From NCBI GenBank assembly GCA_028532985.1, contig JANCIK010000002.1:3038001-3102000 (forward strand): DNA of 64,000 nt, read 5' to 3'. The translations under genes were made by a program, and so were the position numbers. Positions 21,318-34,062 of this stretch are shown here, one piece after another (position 1 is the stretch's first letter; each line of letters starts with the position of its first letter). The notes below the pieces were generated by a model. That model saw only the letters and a program-made list of their open reading frames with translations, made no database searches and had not been told where the DNA came from. Origin of the DNA: Stropharia rugosoannulata. Lineage: Eukaryota; Basidiomycota; Agaricomycetes; Agaricales; Strophariaceae.

Positions 21318-23770
21318 ATGCGCTATCTCCTCAAGACCGCGTTCCGTAGGGCGCTAGCACGTCCGTCGACGTCAATATCTGCGCCAATACGACTGTCTAG
21401 GGGCTATCATGCTTCAGTCCTGCCTTCGCTCATCTCTACATCGTCCCCTGAGTTCTTGGCGAAGAAGGATGCTATGGATGAACTGGTGAAGGACCTCGAG
21501 AGCAAGCTTGAGACGGCGCGCCTGGGTGGAGGGGCGAAGGCAGCAGAACGCATGCGTGCTAAAGGGAAGAAGCTACCCCGCGAACGGTGCGTTTCCCCAG
21601 ATTCCCCAGATTTACCCCACAACTACTAATTAATTTCTACACAACGCATTATACATATGCTTCGTCACAATCATACTTCAACTCCTTTTTATACATGTTG
21701 CGAGCTTAGTCTGCAGCTGCTGCTTGATCCCGCCTCTCCCTTCCTCGAGCTCTCGCCGCTTGCCGCAGAAGAAGTGTATCCTCAGGCGATTCCCGGTGCG
21801 GGTCTTATCACAGGGATTGGACGCATTGCAGGGCGCGAATGCGTTATTGTCGTCAATGACGCGACTGTCAAGGGCGGCTCGTATTACCCGCTCACGGTGA
21901 AGAAACATTTGCGTGCCCAGGAGATTGCGCGCGAGAATGGACTGCCGTGTGTTTATGTTGGTAGGTCCCGCGATCTCGCCTATTACTGGTTGGTTTATTG
22001 AGAAGCTTGAATAGTGGAAAGTGGTGGTGCCGCGCTTCCTTACCAGGCCAATGTTTTCCCTGACAAGGAGCACTTTGGGCGCATTTTCTATAATATGGTA
22101 TGAACGATTGAAAGCAGCGCATGTGCATACCAACTGACGTTGATCTAGGCGCAAATGTCAGCGCTTGGTATCCCCCAAATTGCTGTGGTGCATGGCATCT
22201 CCGTAGCTGGTAAGTTTTCTCCATCGCCTGTCAAAACTTGATTCTTTCTCAATTATCACAGGTGGAGCGTATATGCCTGCAATGGCCGATGAGAACATCA
22301 TCGTCCAGAACCAAGGGCACATCTTCTTAGCAGGGCCTCCTCTAGTGAAAGCCGCAACTGGAGAAGTCGTGGACGAGGAAACTCTTGGAGGTGGACTGAT
22401 GCATTCCACGGAAAGTGGGGTCACAGATCATCTAGCCCGAGACGATGAGCATGCCCTCGCCATTGCGCGCGGTATAGTGGGCGACCTTGGTCATGGAGGT
22501 CGAACACTTGCAGTTGTAAGATTAAACTTCTTTTGCTTTGGTAATAAATGTGTTTACGCGGAGGTCTCAACAGCCGTCAGCCGCCCCGGAAGAGCCGCTC
22601 TACTCACCCTTGGAACTGCACGGTATTGTCGGAACGGATGTCCGCCAGCCATTTGATATGAGAGATGTCATCGCGAGAATTGTTGACGGGAGTAAATTTA
22701 GAGAGTTCAAGAAGGAGTACGGTCCTACCATGATAACCGTACGTCACGACTTCCTAGATCCTCTTTAATTGCGAATATTTTCTCATTGTATCATGAGCAG
22801 GGCTTTGCGAATATCCATGGATATGAAGTGGGGATTGTAGCCAACAACGGCATTCTCTTCTCACCATCGGCGTTGAAAGCAACGCACTTTATACAGCTCT
22901 GCTCACAAAGACAGATACCCTTGTTGTTTCTTGTCAATGTCACAGGTAACCTGATTTCTATTTTCTCTATCTTCGTGTTAATCCGCGCGTATCATCATCA
23001 TTAGGGTACATGGTTGGTTCTAAGGCAGAGAAGGGAGGTATTGCTAAAGATGGTCGGTCCTTTTTGTCGTTTGAAATTTAAGATTAAGCTCAATGTTCTT
23101 TAGGAGCGAAAATGGTCCGAGCTGTTGCGTGCGCGGACGTCCCAAAGCTGACGGTGATCGTTGGTGGGAGCTTTGGAGCCGGAAACTACGGTTCGTTTGG
23201 TTTCTTTTCGGGAGCTTTTGGCTAATACGTCGGCTTTCAATCATAGGCATGGCTGGCCGGGCGGTAAGTTTGTCCGCTACGGGACTTGTATAGTATAGCC
23301 AGACTAAAATTGGTCTGTAAATAGTATTCACCGCGGTTCCTATGGATGTGGCCTGTGCGTGGATGTTTTTTGTTGATGCGCACTTCTTCCTTTAGTTAAC
23401 ATTGTCATTACAGAATGCCAAAGTGTCCGTTATGGGATCTTCACAGCTTTCTTCGGTCATGACAACGGTTTCGAGGCAAGCACGCCATTTGACATCAGCT
23501 TGACAAGTATAGTACTGATACACTCTATACAGAGACCCCACCCAGCATTCGTCGTTGCAGGATGAGATCGAAGAGCAGTCGACGGCGATGTATTCCACTG
23601 CACGATTATGGGATGATGGTATAATCAAACCAACTGAGACGCGGGATGTCGTTGGTCTCGGGTTGGCCCTGGTATCGCGTGAAAGACGGATGGCAGGCAA
23701 CGGACAAGGTAAAGGTCCAACAACGACCTGGGATGGTGATGGGAAAGGATTTGGCGTATTTAGGATGTAA
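21318..23770 (+). CDS. mccB: 3-methylcrotonyl-CoA carboxylase beta (carboxyltransferase) subunit
   Basis: Mitochondrial carboxyltransferase subunit of the biotin enzyme that carboxylates 3-methylcrotonyl-CoA in leucine breakdown. The N-terminus ([20 protein letters not shown]) is a clear mitochondrial presequence. Exon 1 runs 21318-21586 and exon 2 starts at 21710; at least seven more short introns follow. Conserved blocks in order are [18 protein letters not shown], the VESGGAALP turn, [88 protein letters not shown], and [20 protein letters not shown]. The last exon ends GKGFGVFRM. The protein appears full length and no motif is missing. It follows the ArfGAP gene on the same strand with a 226-bp gap. 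The partner biotin-carrying alpha subunit is not in the window. Confidence 0.93.
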
Positions 23771-24304
23771 AAGCTTGAATTTATCCTTGGAGATCTAGAT
23801 ATACGGGTGCCTTGCGTGATTACTTACTCTTGAGGTCTCCAGACAGGTAGTGTATTATTAGTAGTCGCTGGAATATGTACGAAACGGCCGGCCGCAAGAC
23901 TATACTCGGGTTGGACATAATGGTCGGCCTGGCATGCAAGTCAAGGACTCGTGATGATGTCTGCATTGAAATAGGACCAGAACTGTCAATCAGGAGTGGG
24001 CGCCTCGTCAAGGCTTCTGTTCCCAATAGGGCAGAAATTAAGGGATGGGGATGAGCCTCGTGTCTGCCTCGTGTTCAAGAGTTTGGTCGGATGGGTGTTG
24101 CCAAACGCCAAGCCGATCAAAATAATGAGTGGTGGGTGCGCATTCCAAACTTAGACATAATTATTATTTGCCCCATCATTTCTTTCTCAACACAATCAAC
24201 ACGTTGGGCCCTCGTGTTTTTCACCTTCCTCTTTGCTCCCAACCATCACCATTTCTGCTTGTGACGCGTCAAAAGCTATAGCAAGCCTTTTGAGATGGGA
24301 AGGA
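23771..24304. other. Intergenic, no gene seen
   Basis: This stretch holds the 3-prime flank of the carboxylase gene and the upstream region of MLH3. The last 100 bases are pyrimidine-rich (ccatcatttctttctcaaca), as expected of a fungal promoter. No coding signal is convincing. Confidence 0.6.
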
Positions 24305-27300
24305 ATGTCTGAAGACCCCCCCTCTATCGAGCGCCTGCCTCAAGACACGCAAAGCAGGCTGCGCTCCACACAGATTTTAACGTCGCTGGTGCAGATTGTC
24401 TCCGAACTCGTGCAGAACTCCCTGGATGCAGAGGCTTCTCGCATAGATGTGGGTCTCGACTGTAAGGAGTGGATGTGTTGGGTGCGTGATGACGGGCACG
24501 GGATCGCGAAAGACGGCCTGGAGCGGCTGGCCCCGCACCACTCGGCCGACGCTGGGCGGTACAGTGAGTAGCCTGTTCCTGGTGGCGCAAACATACCCAA
24601 TGTAGCGCACGGCAGACAGCTCGAAGACGTATGCGCAAGGCACGCTTCATTCTCCCTCGTCCTTTGGCTTCCGAGGCGAAGGTAAATACGGCTGCCGACC
24701 TGCCTGCTCCATGCCAGCTTACGCGTGTGCCAGCTCTTGCCTCCGCTGCGGATGTCTCTTGTCTGGAAATATGCTCACGGACTCCGAGATCACCAAACAC
24801 ATGGTCTATTATCTTAAAGGCGTGTGTCTCCGTGACCATCGACTGGGGTGGTGGTCCTGATCTCTGTTTCTACAGGGTGGGCAAACTCTGTACATCGGAC
24901 CGGCTGTACGCTGGCAGCGCGAGTCGAGCGGGACTACCGTATGCGTACGGGATGCGTTCTATAACGTGTGTATATGCTATGTTTGCGTCTTACTCGTGTT
25001 CATGGTCTCATGATTACAAAGCTCCCAGTCCGCCGCCTGTCGCATGTTTCCCCGTCGCGGACTTGGGACCTCATCCGCCGCGAAATAGAAACATATGCCT
25101 TGATGTTTCCAAATGTCGCTTTCACTCTGGAGGACACAAGCAAGCCTGCCGAGTCTTCATACCATAAGCGACAAACCTTCCGTGTACCCAAGGTCTGTTC
25201 AAGCAGATTGCGTTGCTGCGCTACAGTATCGGTATTCATAGTAAATGTTTGTGCTGCTTCCAGTGTGCATCAACTGTTGATGTTTTTCGTCGACTGTATG
25301 GCCACACTTTTACTGAGGTTAGACCATTCTCTGTCCGAATTCTAGTTACTTATGAGGTTCAATTCAGCATATTCATATCGTTTCCGAAGTATCCACTACT
25401 ATCAAAATAGAGGGCTTCATCAGTCTGACAGGAGCGTACTCGAAGGTTTGGGGAAGCGTTTATCACAAAGTGCTAACGACGCTGAGAACTGCTTTAATAG
25501 ATATATCAGTTCTTGTGTGCGTTGGAGCGTCTTCAATGTTAACTGCTGACCATTAATTGAGCTATATCTGCTTAGATATAAATCGTCATCCCATCCTTCT
25601 CTCTGATTTGGGGCGGGAGATCGACAACCAGTTCAATGCCAGTTCGTTTGGAAAGAACGTAGGATTCCCAGCCAAGATTCCTCCAGTTCGAATGCTAATT
25701 TGGAAGTCAGGCTTTCGATGAAGGAGGAGACAGCAGCTTGCCACGTTCGAGTATGACACCACGTCCTTGCCGAGCATTCCTTATCTAACAGTAGACGTCA
25801 CAGCGATGAGACGGTCTCCTCGAAAGAGTGAAAAGAAGCCCGTCTATGTTCTCAATATATCCCTTGCGCCTGAAGAGGTTGATAACTGCTTGGATCCCTC
25901 CAAAAGCAGTGTCCATCTTCGTGTGAGCTCTCCGCCGAAGCTTTCTGTAAATAGCCAACTTATCTATTTTTCCACACCCGTCCAGAATCAGTCGAATATA
26001 ATTGCTCTTCTGTCGTCGGTCATTCAATCGTTCTTGAAGAGGAACGGATTCTCTAATCAAGATCAGTTGACTACTGGCAGATCCGTCACCTCGTCCCCAT
26101 CACCTCGGAAACGGAAGAAGTTCCATCCTGATCATTCGGAATATAGAGAACATGACTCTTTGGATGAATTGTCTACTTTGTCGCTGGAAGGTGATCACAA
26201 TGAAAAATTGCACGGCGGACATTTGCAAGAACATCCCCGAGAAGCATACCCACCCGAACAAGTGGACGTGTACGCTTCCCTGGTGAGCGATATTTTTGCT
26301 GCCGATTGGGAAATACTCATATTTTACTAGGATTATTCCTCAGCAGAGATCCTATGGACAGATCCTTCGACAGGCCAACGCTTCACTGTGGACTCACGGA
26401 CCGGGAACTCCTTCCCCCAGTCCACGAACAATGTTCAACGACATGGGGAGAATGGTATCATTGATACGCGCCGCGAAGAAAGAAGAACGCTCTCAAAGAG
26501 TAAAACCGGTAGTTTGGCGAAGCGCAGTCTTAGGTCTCCTAACTTTGTCCCCGACTGGCTTGAAAAGGCGCTTGAGGTCTGATGTCATGTCAATTCAACG
26601 CATAATTAGGATCTGCTGACCGCAGTCGACAGAGTAATCGGGCTTATGAGGCCTCTGCAAGCAGAATACCCGTCGTGAAAGGACCCCCTTCTGCTGCGAA
26701 TCACATTACGCCGGGACATCCATTTCAATTTAATGAACAGAGCCACAGCTATCAGTTGAACAGATCGGAAAGTTATGTTCTCCACCCTGACAGAGTCGAA
26801 CTGGGGAAGCTTCACATGCGATATGAAACTTCCATACATCGATTTACGAAAGATGATCTCCGCCATGCCGAGGTTATCTCCCAGGTTGACCGAAAGTTCA
26901 TTGCTTGCCGTTTAGTCAGGCTTTCTACAACCGGTTGCGCTGTGGTACCGAATGAACAAGGTTCACAAAGGTCTTCGGTAAACTCTGACTCAACGCTAGT
27001 CTTAATCGACCAGCATGCCGCAGATGAGAGGGTCCGAGTGGAGCGTTACCTCAAAGAGCTCTGTCAGGGTTTTCTTTGTTCCCAAGACAGGAAAGCGGCC
27101 AAGCAGGCCGGCACTCGCATTACGGAACTAAATCCGCCACAACCTGTCTTGTTAACGCAGCACGAGGCTCACAGTATAAATGGGTCACAGGACGCTCAGG
27201 AGATACTTCGAAAATGGGGCATCGGATTCGCAGAACTGTCTATGGATACGCCAGTTTCTGCTTCGGAATCCGGTTGCAGTAATGCATATTCCCAACTTCT

Positions 27301-27947
27301 CGTCAGTTGCATTCCTGAGGTTGTGAGTGATAAAGTATGTGCTCTGTTTTTGTTTTATCATCATGTTGTGTGGGGCTGTTGTGCATTGTAGTTGACTTCT
27401 TTTTCTTCATGCATTATCAGCTCCTTCAAGGAAACGAACTGCGCGATTTCATCAAGGGAATCCTTGGACAAATCCAGAGTGGAGAGTTATTCTCAGACTC
27501 GCGGATTGCCCTACCTCCTGTATCGGACCAGGACCAGTTTGTCTGGCTGAAGGCTGTGCGCCACTGTCCCAAGGTCCTACTTGACCTCATAAATTCTAAG
27601 GCCTGCCGCGGTGTGTAGTGGTATCTCCGTTGTAGACTTACCTCCTCGTACTTACCAGGGCAACACCGATTCCTCGTCATAGGTGCCATCATGTTCAACG
27701 ACACACTGTCAATGAGTCAATGCGAGCGATTGGTGAAACAGCTCGCGGAGACAGCTTTCCCTTTCCAGTGTGCTCACGGGCGGTACGCCGAGAACCAAAT
27801 TTGTACCCCAAATTGCTACTTACCCATCCATATTCCATTCCTCTTAGCCCGTCCCTTGTGCCTTTGATTGAAATCGGCGCTGCGCAAGCGGACTTGTGCA
27901 GTAAACGTAATAGGCCTGGGATCGACTGGGCGGCCTTCAGACAATGA
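24305..27947 (+). CDS. MLH3: DNA mismatch repair / meiotic recombination protein MLH3
   Basis: MutL-family ATPase and endonuclease that pairs with MLH1 to resolve meiotic crossovers and in mismatch repair. It starts MSEDPPSIERLPQDTQSRLR. GHKL ATPase motifs follow: IVSELVQNSLDAEA (motif I), DDGHGIA (motif II), FGFRGEALAS (motif III, split by an intron) and GTTVCVRDAFYN (motif IV). The middle is a poorly conserved linker (about 25.4-26.8 kb) of several exons. The C-terminal domain has VDRKFIACRLV, then LVLIDQHAADERVRVE, which carries the metal-binding DQHA(x)2E(x)4E endonuclease motif found in PMS1 and MLH3. CAHGRPSLVPLIEIG near the end favours MLH3 over PMS1. At least eight introns are implied and several middle exon boundaries remain uncertain. 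The gene appears intact. Confidence 0.88.
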
Positions 27948-28636
27948 CGGATGGATAATTGTCCTGCAGCGTTCCCATATCCTGCGCTGCACTACCGTAT
28001 ATGTGATTCGGCTGGAGTGAAAGGAAGTCTCAGCGGACCATGATTATGGTGTTAGGGCGGAGGGGTAAGTATTGGGAACTCCCCAGTTTGTCGACCTGAG
28101 CAAATGTGCCACTGGTCTGTATGTGAATGAAGTGTACGCGCAATTATAATCAACTTGCCGATGCTGCTTCTATTCTTTATCTTATCTATAGCACTACCAA
28201 GAATAACCGTAAACAATGTCCAAGTCCATCGCTGAACTTTCTGAAGGAACTACGCGTCTGCGTCAGGTGTCCGTGCAAGGCCGAGTCCCGGGACCTCTGC
28301 GTCGGGACCCTGCGCTTGACCCGTTAATTATTCCTGGACGCGACTCCACCTCTAAGTACGGGATGACAGCATTCGTGCTGTGAAAGTACACCTGTACTAA
28401 TCACTGATCAAATATTTGCGTTGTCGTCGTTGCGCTCCAGAGTCTGGAGAACGCCCGTCACGACGGCTGGCACCGCCCATTACGTCACGTGTGTTGGGGC
28501 CGAGGCCCACATGCGAATAGTACCCCGGAGACGTCATCGGCGAAATCGCTATAAATTCCAAGATATCGTCTCCTGATTTCTCTCCACCAACTACACCAGA
28601 CTCAACCACCTCAACCACGCAATACCCCCTACTACA
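27948..28636. other. Intergenic region between MLH3 and the RTC3-like gene
   Basis: Apart from the small open frame at 28216-28383, reported separately, nothing recognisable is present. The last 70 bases before 28637 are rich in CA and CT, typical of a fungal 5-prime leader. Confidence 0.55.
28216..28383 (+). CDS. Possible small protein of 55 aa, unrecognised
   Basis: An ATG at 28216 opens a 55-codon frame ending TGA at 28383. It starts MSKSIAELSEGTTRLRQVSV and is basic in the middle. The upstream sequence (tctttatcttatctatagca, then an A-rich aaacaATG context) looks like a fungal promoter and start. It has no signal peptide, no cysteine and no C-terminal CaaX box, so it is not a mating pheromone precursor. 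A GTACGG near the end could be a donor that changes the C-terminus. The family is unknown and it may be chance. Confidence 0.35.
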   Translation: MSKSIAELSEGTTRLRQVSVQGRVPGPLRRDPALDPLIIPGRDSTSKYGMTAFVL

Positions 28637-29219
28637 ATGGCCCCCCTCTTCACGAAAGTTATCTACAAGCCCGACACCCAGTCCACCGATGAATACACCA
28701 TCATCGTGAACCCTGAGGAGGTACGCGATATTAACTCCTATGTTTTCTGGTCGCAACAGCTCATGCCCGATGATACGATAAGTACAAGAAATGGAAAGCT
28801 GGAGGTATGTTGGTGCTTGTTTCTTATGCGCTGTGACTCATGTTTTGTCCCAGACACGTAAATTCGGTTGATCTCGTGTGTTGAATTGTCCCACTGATAT
28901 GTTACTCTAGAACAGTCCCTCTGGCAGATGTCGTTGACTGTAAGCTCCTTCCGAAACATCAGAGGGGTGACCAGTCCTGATGTACGTTGCGTGTATTACA
29001 GCTTTCAAGATCTTCTTTTCCTCTCAAGGCGCACAAGGCCTACTTGGCGCACCTTCAAAGCAACAGCTCGACACGGTGTTTGGAACCCACAAAGACGTTG
29101 CCGTCGTAGAATTCATGCTGAAGAACGGCAAGGAGCAGGCAGCGGAAGGCATGCAAAGTTCTGGGAACGTGAATCATAGTCGTGGAAGCATCCAGGACGC
29201 TCGGGCAGGACGAGTCTGA
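28637..29219 (+). CDS. RTC3: RTC3-like protein with SBDS N-terminal fold
   Basis: A small protein of 115 aa belonging to the fungal RTC3 (YHR087W) group, which has the fold of the SBDS N-terminal domain and is linked to RNA metabolism; its precise role is unclear. Exons are 28637-28720, 28783-28804, 28916-28939 and 29002-29219. The joins give MAPLFTKVIYKPDTQSTDEY, NPEEYKKWKAG, VPLADVVDSF, FFSSQGAQGLLGAPSKQQLD and TVFGTHKDVAVVEFMLKNGK. Exons two and three are only 22 and 24 nt. At exon three the acceptor AACAG restores the family motif, whereas the upstream TAG would shift the frame. The stand-alone domain without the SBDS C-terminal part is normal for RTC3. Confidence 0.87.
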
Positions 29220-31370
29220 AGTTGTTGACTTCTGCACTACGGACCTCATCATACGCTGTATTTTATTAATATCAATTCACTGCTGAAGGGAAGAAGCACA
29301 AATCAAATGTATAATGTTTTCAAGTAGTGTCGGTGCACTTTTAGTTATGCATTCGTGAATATTCCTTGAACAGAGGTATTGGCATCCAACATTCCCCCGC
29401 ATTCTAGGATGTTCCAGCGTTTCATCGCGCTTGATGGCCTTCATCAGTGATTATCATGCGATCGCTCAATCACCTTCGCAAGCCTGTACAATATATACTT
29501 CGACAAATATAAAAAGCTGTTCCGTGAACAGATGACTCAACGGAACCGGCAGTGAGTCAAGTCTTGTGAGCACCTGCCGCAGCCAGCAATTTCTGCGGAA
29601 ACCGTATCAGAGTCTGAACAGATTCTATCAACTCTTACACCACTTTACTTCTCACATGGATTAAGCTGTACACCTACTCTAACGTCCAGTTTATTTCCAA
29701 ATGCGAAGTGGATACTGTAGGGCGAAGATATGACGAGCTATGACGAATATCTCCGGTAAGCATAATCTCGGTACTTACTTTATGTCTTGTGGAAAACGGA
29801 TCAAAAGCTTTCAGGTGATGGCCGGACTAGGCCTTTCGAGGCTAGATGCGCGCCTATCGTTCTAGTCGGCAACTACCGAGCCCCAGCTCAGCGTCAAAGT
29901 TGCTCTTTCTGCTCACATATGTATACAAGTATTATCAAGATTTACACGCTTTTCTATACTGTCTGTATTTATGCTTATTTCTTTTCCAACGTTGCGTTCC
30001 AATTCCAATGTGATTTTGATCTACAACCGAAGTCAATGCAAGCCCCGCAGCTTCAGGCTTCAAGGTGAGCACGGAATTTAAAGGAGGTCAATGTCACGAA
30101 AGGCATGTGTGTCTGGTCTGGAAATTAGCTAGCCGCTGGTGAAATTTATAAACTGCTAGTTGTGGTAGTACAATCGAGCAGAAGCACCTTCTCTTCAAAG
30201 CTCCTAGTTCTTAAATGGCCTACAACGTACAGACGAAACAATCTCCACGAAAATTCAGATAGTTTATAGATAAGTTCACGCCAGTCAGCGCTGGCTTGGG
30301 TACTTTTATCTCACACAACGTGCGTCAAATTTTGACTGATTTGTCCACATTGGATTGAACGTGAAGAAAGTATGCCTCGCGTTGATGACTAGTACCTTTT
30401 GTCTTGCTCACGGCGTAAATTTTGAGCTAATCACCCCCTGCAGGAAAGCGCAAGACCTGACCTGATCATCAGATAAACCAGACGAGTGGGTCGTTCACAT
30501 CGACTATTGGCAAGTCCCGGATTGCTCTGAACGACAAGATGAATGGCTGTGCGACATACTGTGGCAAAGCTCCTCGGGCACGTCGTTTGATAGGTACCTA
30601 AAATGAGCCATCGGGATAGGAATATATGCGACTCTCTCAAGATATAGTGGAAGCGTTACCTATATTTGGTCAAGATGCCAGGCGTAGCTTTTCAGGAGAA
30701 GTGTGCTGAAGATAACCCTAAATGCCATCATGACGCACAATGAGAAACGCGAGGTCCGTACGTACGCTCATCATCAAGAAGAGTAAAAGGTAAACATGGT
30801 GCGTCACCTCAGGAAGTCAGAGTACACAAGAAGTTTATCTATTATCAGACGTTAATGAGTTGTCAATGACCTACTTCCGAGTTTATTGGACGTGTAAGAT
30901 ATCAGTAGTCGACGACATTTTGCCGCACCCGGCAGTTTCGAAAGATTACTTATGTCGATTGTTGTTGATTTTTTCCGACCTTTGAACTTCATCTGAATGG
31001 TGGCTGTAAGGCTTGATGAGAACCCATAGGCAAGCGGAAGGCCCTGAAAAAAATTCTAGCATGAGAGGCCTTCTTTGCCCGATCCTACATGCGGCCGAAA
31101 CGCAAAGTCATTGGTCGGTCCTTTATTGCCAACGTTGTCAAAAGAATCAGAATCATTCTATGACAGATAAATGCATTCGGGTTTACCATCTGCCTTATTA
31201 TGTGAACAAGGGTGATTGGTATCTTGTGGAACCTGAACAATTGGTTTCAAGTTCGAATTGCGTCACAGACCGCAGAGTCTGGACTGATGAACTGAAAAAG
31301 TTGAAAATAACTATCAGGAAATTGTAACATGTGAAGCCCAGGTTCCACGTCGAATCCAAGCAGTACTCAC

Positions 31371-31401
31371 CACCGCTTGTCCACGAGAATGACAAGCGGT
31401 G
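31371..31401. repeat. Perfect 11-bp inverted repeat (hairpin)
   Basis: The left arm caccgcttgtc (31371-31381) and right arm gacaagcggtg (31391-31401) are perfect inverted copies around a 9-base loop. An outer pair ccacgt / acgtgg flanks them. It lies within the gene desert and its function is unknown. Confidence 0.6.
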
Positions 31402-33942
31402 AACGTGGTCGAAGATTTTGAGCAATTACTTACAAGCAGCAGGTCCACGTCGGTGACAGTTCGGGAAATATCAGACGTATTCTGATCATATCAAGGTGCA
31501 CCAGAAACCTGTGTGAAAGTGTGGTAAGCATATAACATTTTATAAAGGCCGCATACTATATTTATGTTGGCGATGCCACATATTCCATTAGGATTAATTA
31601 ACATGTGTATGCACGACCTTATTTTAGCGCAGAGGGTCCGATATGAACAAGGTAAAGCGAGCAAGGCGCCGCCCTACTAATTTCTAAACGCTTCACAATA
31701 CCACTAACGTAACCGAACGTGGACGTCTCGAGAAGAGATGCGTACCTAGATGGATGTATTTCGCGTGGTATGGTTGTTCCGATAATTAACAGCTCTGGGT
31801 AAAAATGCAAGGTTAACTTCATGATGGAACAAGGAAGTGAGGAATCCCGAATCTATCATGACCTCGTGGGCAATGACCTGTACGCAATTCCTTTCAAAGA
31901 CAAAAGCTGAGGTTTAGAAAACATATACCCGGGAATCTGTGGATGACCAAATAGGTTACATTGTGCAGAAGGACCCACCCGAACGCGGTTATGTTATGCG
32001 ATGCCATCTTCAAATTACTGGCCAATTGAATATTGGGCTGCAAGATGTGTATAGCAATTGAGTAGGAAGCGGCCATCCACCTCCTTCGTTCTGTAGAAGG
32101 CGTTGAACTGGTTCGGGTTTAGTGTGAGGCTATATCACAGGAGATTGCATCTGTCAAGCATGTAAGGAGTTCCGGAATCCGCACCGAAGGAATACAAGTG
32201 TAAGGTACGCGCCACGAGCGACAGCAATAATTCATTACCGTTGTGGTTAGATCGTTAACAGGCCAATAATTGTACAATGCTTAAGAACAGTCCACAGTGT
32301 TGATCAATAAGATGTTGTCGAAAATTAGGGCGGCTTATTGCATGTTGATCAGTGCCAGCAATATGGGACCGCTACTATATGTAGACGTGTACATCGCTCA
32401 GTCAAAGTGAAGCATACAATTACTTCGTTAGTGATTGTCATTTCCGATTGCATAAGATGCTGCTTACTTCCACTGCGCACGGTATAAGGTTTTTACCGCC
32501 GCCCGTAGCAATAGAATGTTAACTCTCCGAAGATTGAGATGAAGTATTCACTTAAGAGTAGTCCATTTCAATTCTATAGTAGCTCGATCCCGTTCATGTA
32601 TAGCCTTTTACGGAAAAGCGGGAGGTTATTCCAGTACATATGAATAGAAAGGCTATTCTTGAGGTAAACAAGACTTGGTACATGGAATATGGCGTGCCAG
32701 GCCGCTCAGAGTTGGCTCAGAGCACAAAAGATATTGCATACATAAAACCTACCAGAATTTCAAGAATTAGCGTGATGATCTTTGCGACTGGACGCAAAGA
32801 AGGCTGGCCAGGGAAGACATACCTAAATCTGTCTAAAATTCAGCGAAGTCTAGTAAATGATGAGGGCGTAGAACAAGCTCTGTAAGGAGCAAGCTCCGAC
32901 AACGGAGTCTGAATTACTTCACTACAACTTGAACTACCCTGATTTGAAAACCTGTTCTCATCCAACCAACCAGCCCTTAATCAGTTCTTGTCAGTGTCTC
33001 TAAAAGTCCAACTCTCGTCTCTGTACAACTAGTAAGGAAATCTCTTTACGCAACATGGTCAATAGACCCTTGTTGTGAAGGATGTGCCTAGTCGCGACTT
33101 TCGACCCATGCCTTTGCCCACTTGTCTCCGTTTCTGCCGGCAAATTGGCACTGCGGCACGTCTGTGTCAAGATAGTAGGGGCTTGAAAAAATTCGGGTCT
33201 ACCTGCGGACATTAAGACCTCTATGCTCTGTTCACTGACGACTCAACCATGTCAATTTGCGGCCAGTACTTAGGCCGACTGTGACTATCTCCGCTGCAAG
33301 AAATAAACCCACATTAATGACTGTCAAAGCTATCAGCGTCTTTCTCGGTCAATAGCAATTATTCAAAGTAAATTTACCGACAACACCGAGCTTGGCGCTG
33401 GAGCAAGCGAGAGCAAGCGGTGCTCTTTCATTTTGTGGTACATTTTGTGTGCCCTGACCTTACAAAATTTTAGGAATCTCAATATCAGTCCCGCCTCCCT
33501 TATTCTTTCTCAGATCAATGACTTTAAAACATAGCCATTAGCGGTGAACCAATGCTGGTTTCTGTTTTACCCGGCCATCGTCGATGTTCAACATAGCATG
33601 ACGTCCGCTGCCTGAGCTGTGCGCGCTAAAACCCAATGACTGGCTCTTCTGCTGGGACGTTGCTTCTTATGTGCGGATCTTTCCGCTAGGTTATGTTATG
33701 CTGGCTCCTATGAAATGCCATTTGGCCGAACAAGCAGTTGATTTCCTTTCTATCTGCAGTATTTAGAATGCTGTCAAAGAGATGTCGTTGAACACGCTAG
33801 CTACTGAAACAGGGATGGTGCTCGAATTTCTTCTTCTAACTCCACTTGTGCGGGTCTTCCTGGAGCGTGTATGGACTGCGTATTCTGTCTGTTTGTCGGT
33901 GGCGCAGCCCAGATTTTTCATCTTAGTGGGAGCTCGGAATCC

Positions 33943-33951
33943 TTTAAAAAG
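33943..33951 (+). promoter_or_regulatory. TATA-like box upstream of hydrophobin
   Basis: TTTAAAAAG lies about 115 bp before the hydrophobin ATG at 34063. It is followed by a CT-rich leader and an A/C-rich start context, as in strongly expressed fungal genes. Confidence 0.4.
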
Positions 33952-34062
33952 GTGCATCTTCGCCCTGCTTTTCACATCAATCGTCTTCAGTCAACCGAGC
34001 TCGCCTCACTCCAAAAAAACAAGCCTCTGCATCTAATCGACGCTTCAATCAAGTACTTCACA

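Larger units (their letters stand above)
29220..34062. other. Gene desert of about 4.8 kb
   Basis: No supported gene on either strand. The longest open frame is 104 codons (31013-31327), with no family resemblance and ordinary chance length. The stretch is AT-richer than the flanks. It contains a perfect hairpin at 31371-31401 and two near copies of AGGTCCACGTCG about 100 bp apart around it. I see no long terminal repeats, transposase or reverse-transcriptase motifs. The last few hundred bases are the hydrophobin promoter. Confidence 0.6.

Noticed and set aside
28216..28383. Basidiomycete mating pheromone precursor
   Set aside because: The short peptide has no C-terminal CaaX cysteine, which such precursors need.
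31013..31327. 104-codon frame in the gene desert as a gene
   Set aside because: Length is within chance expectation, no splice-linked partner frames or motifs are seen.
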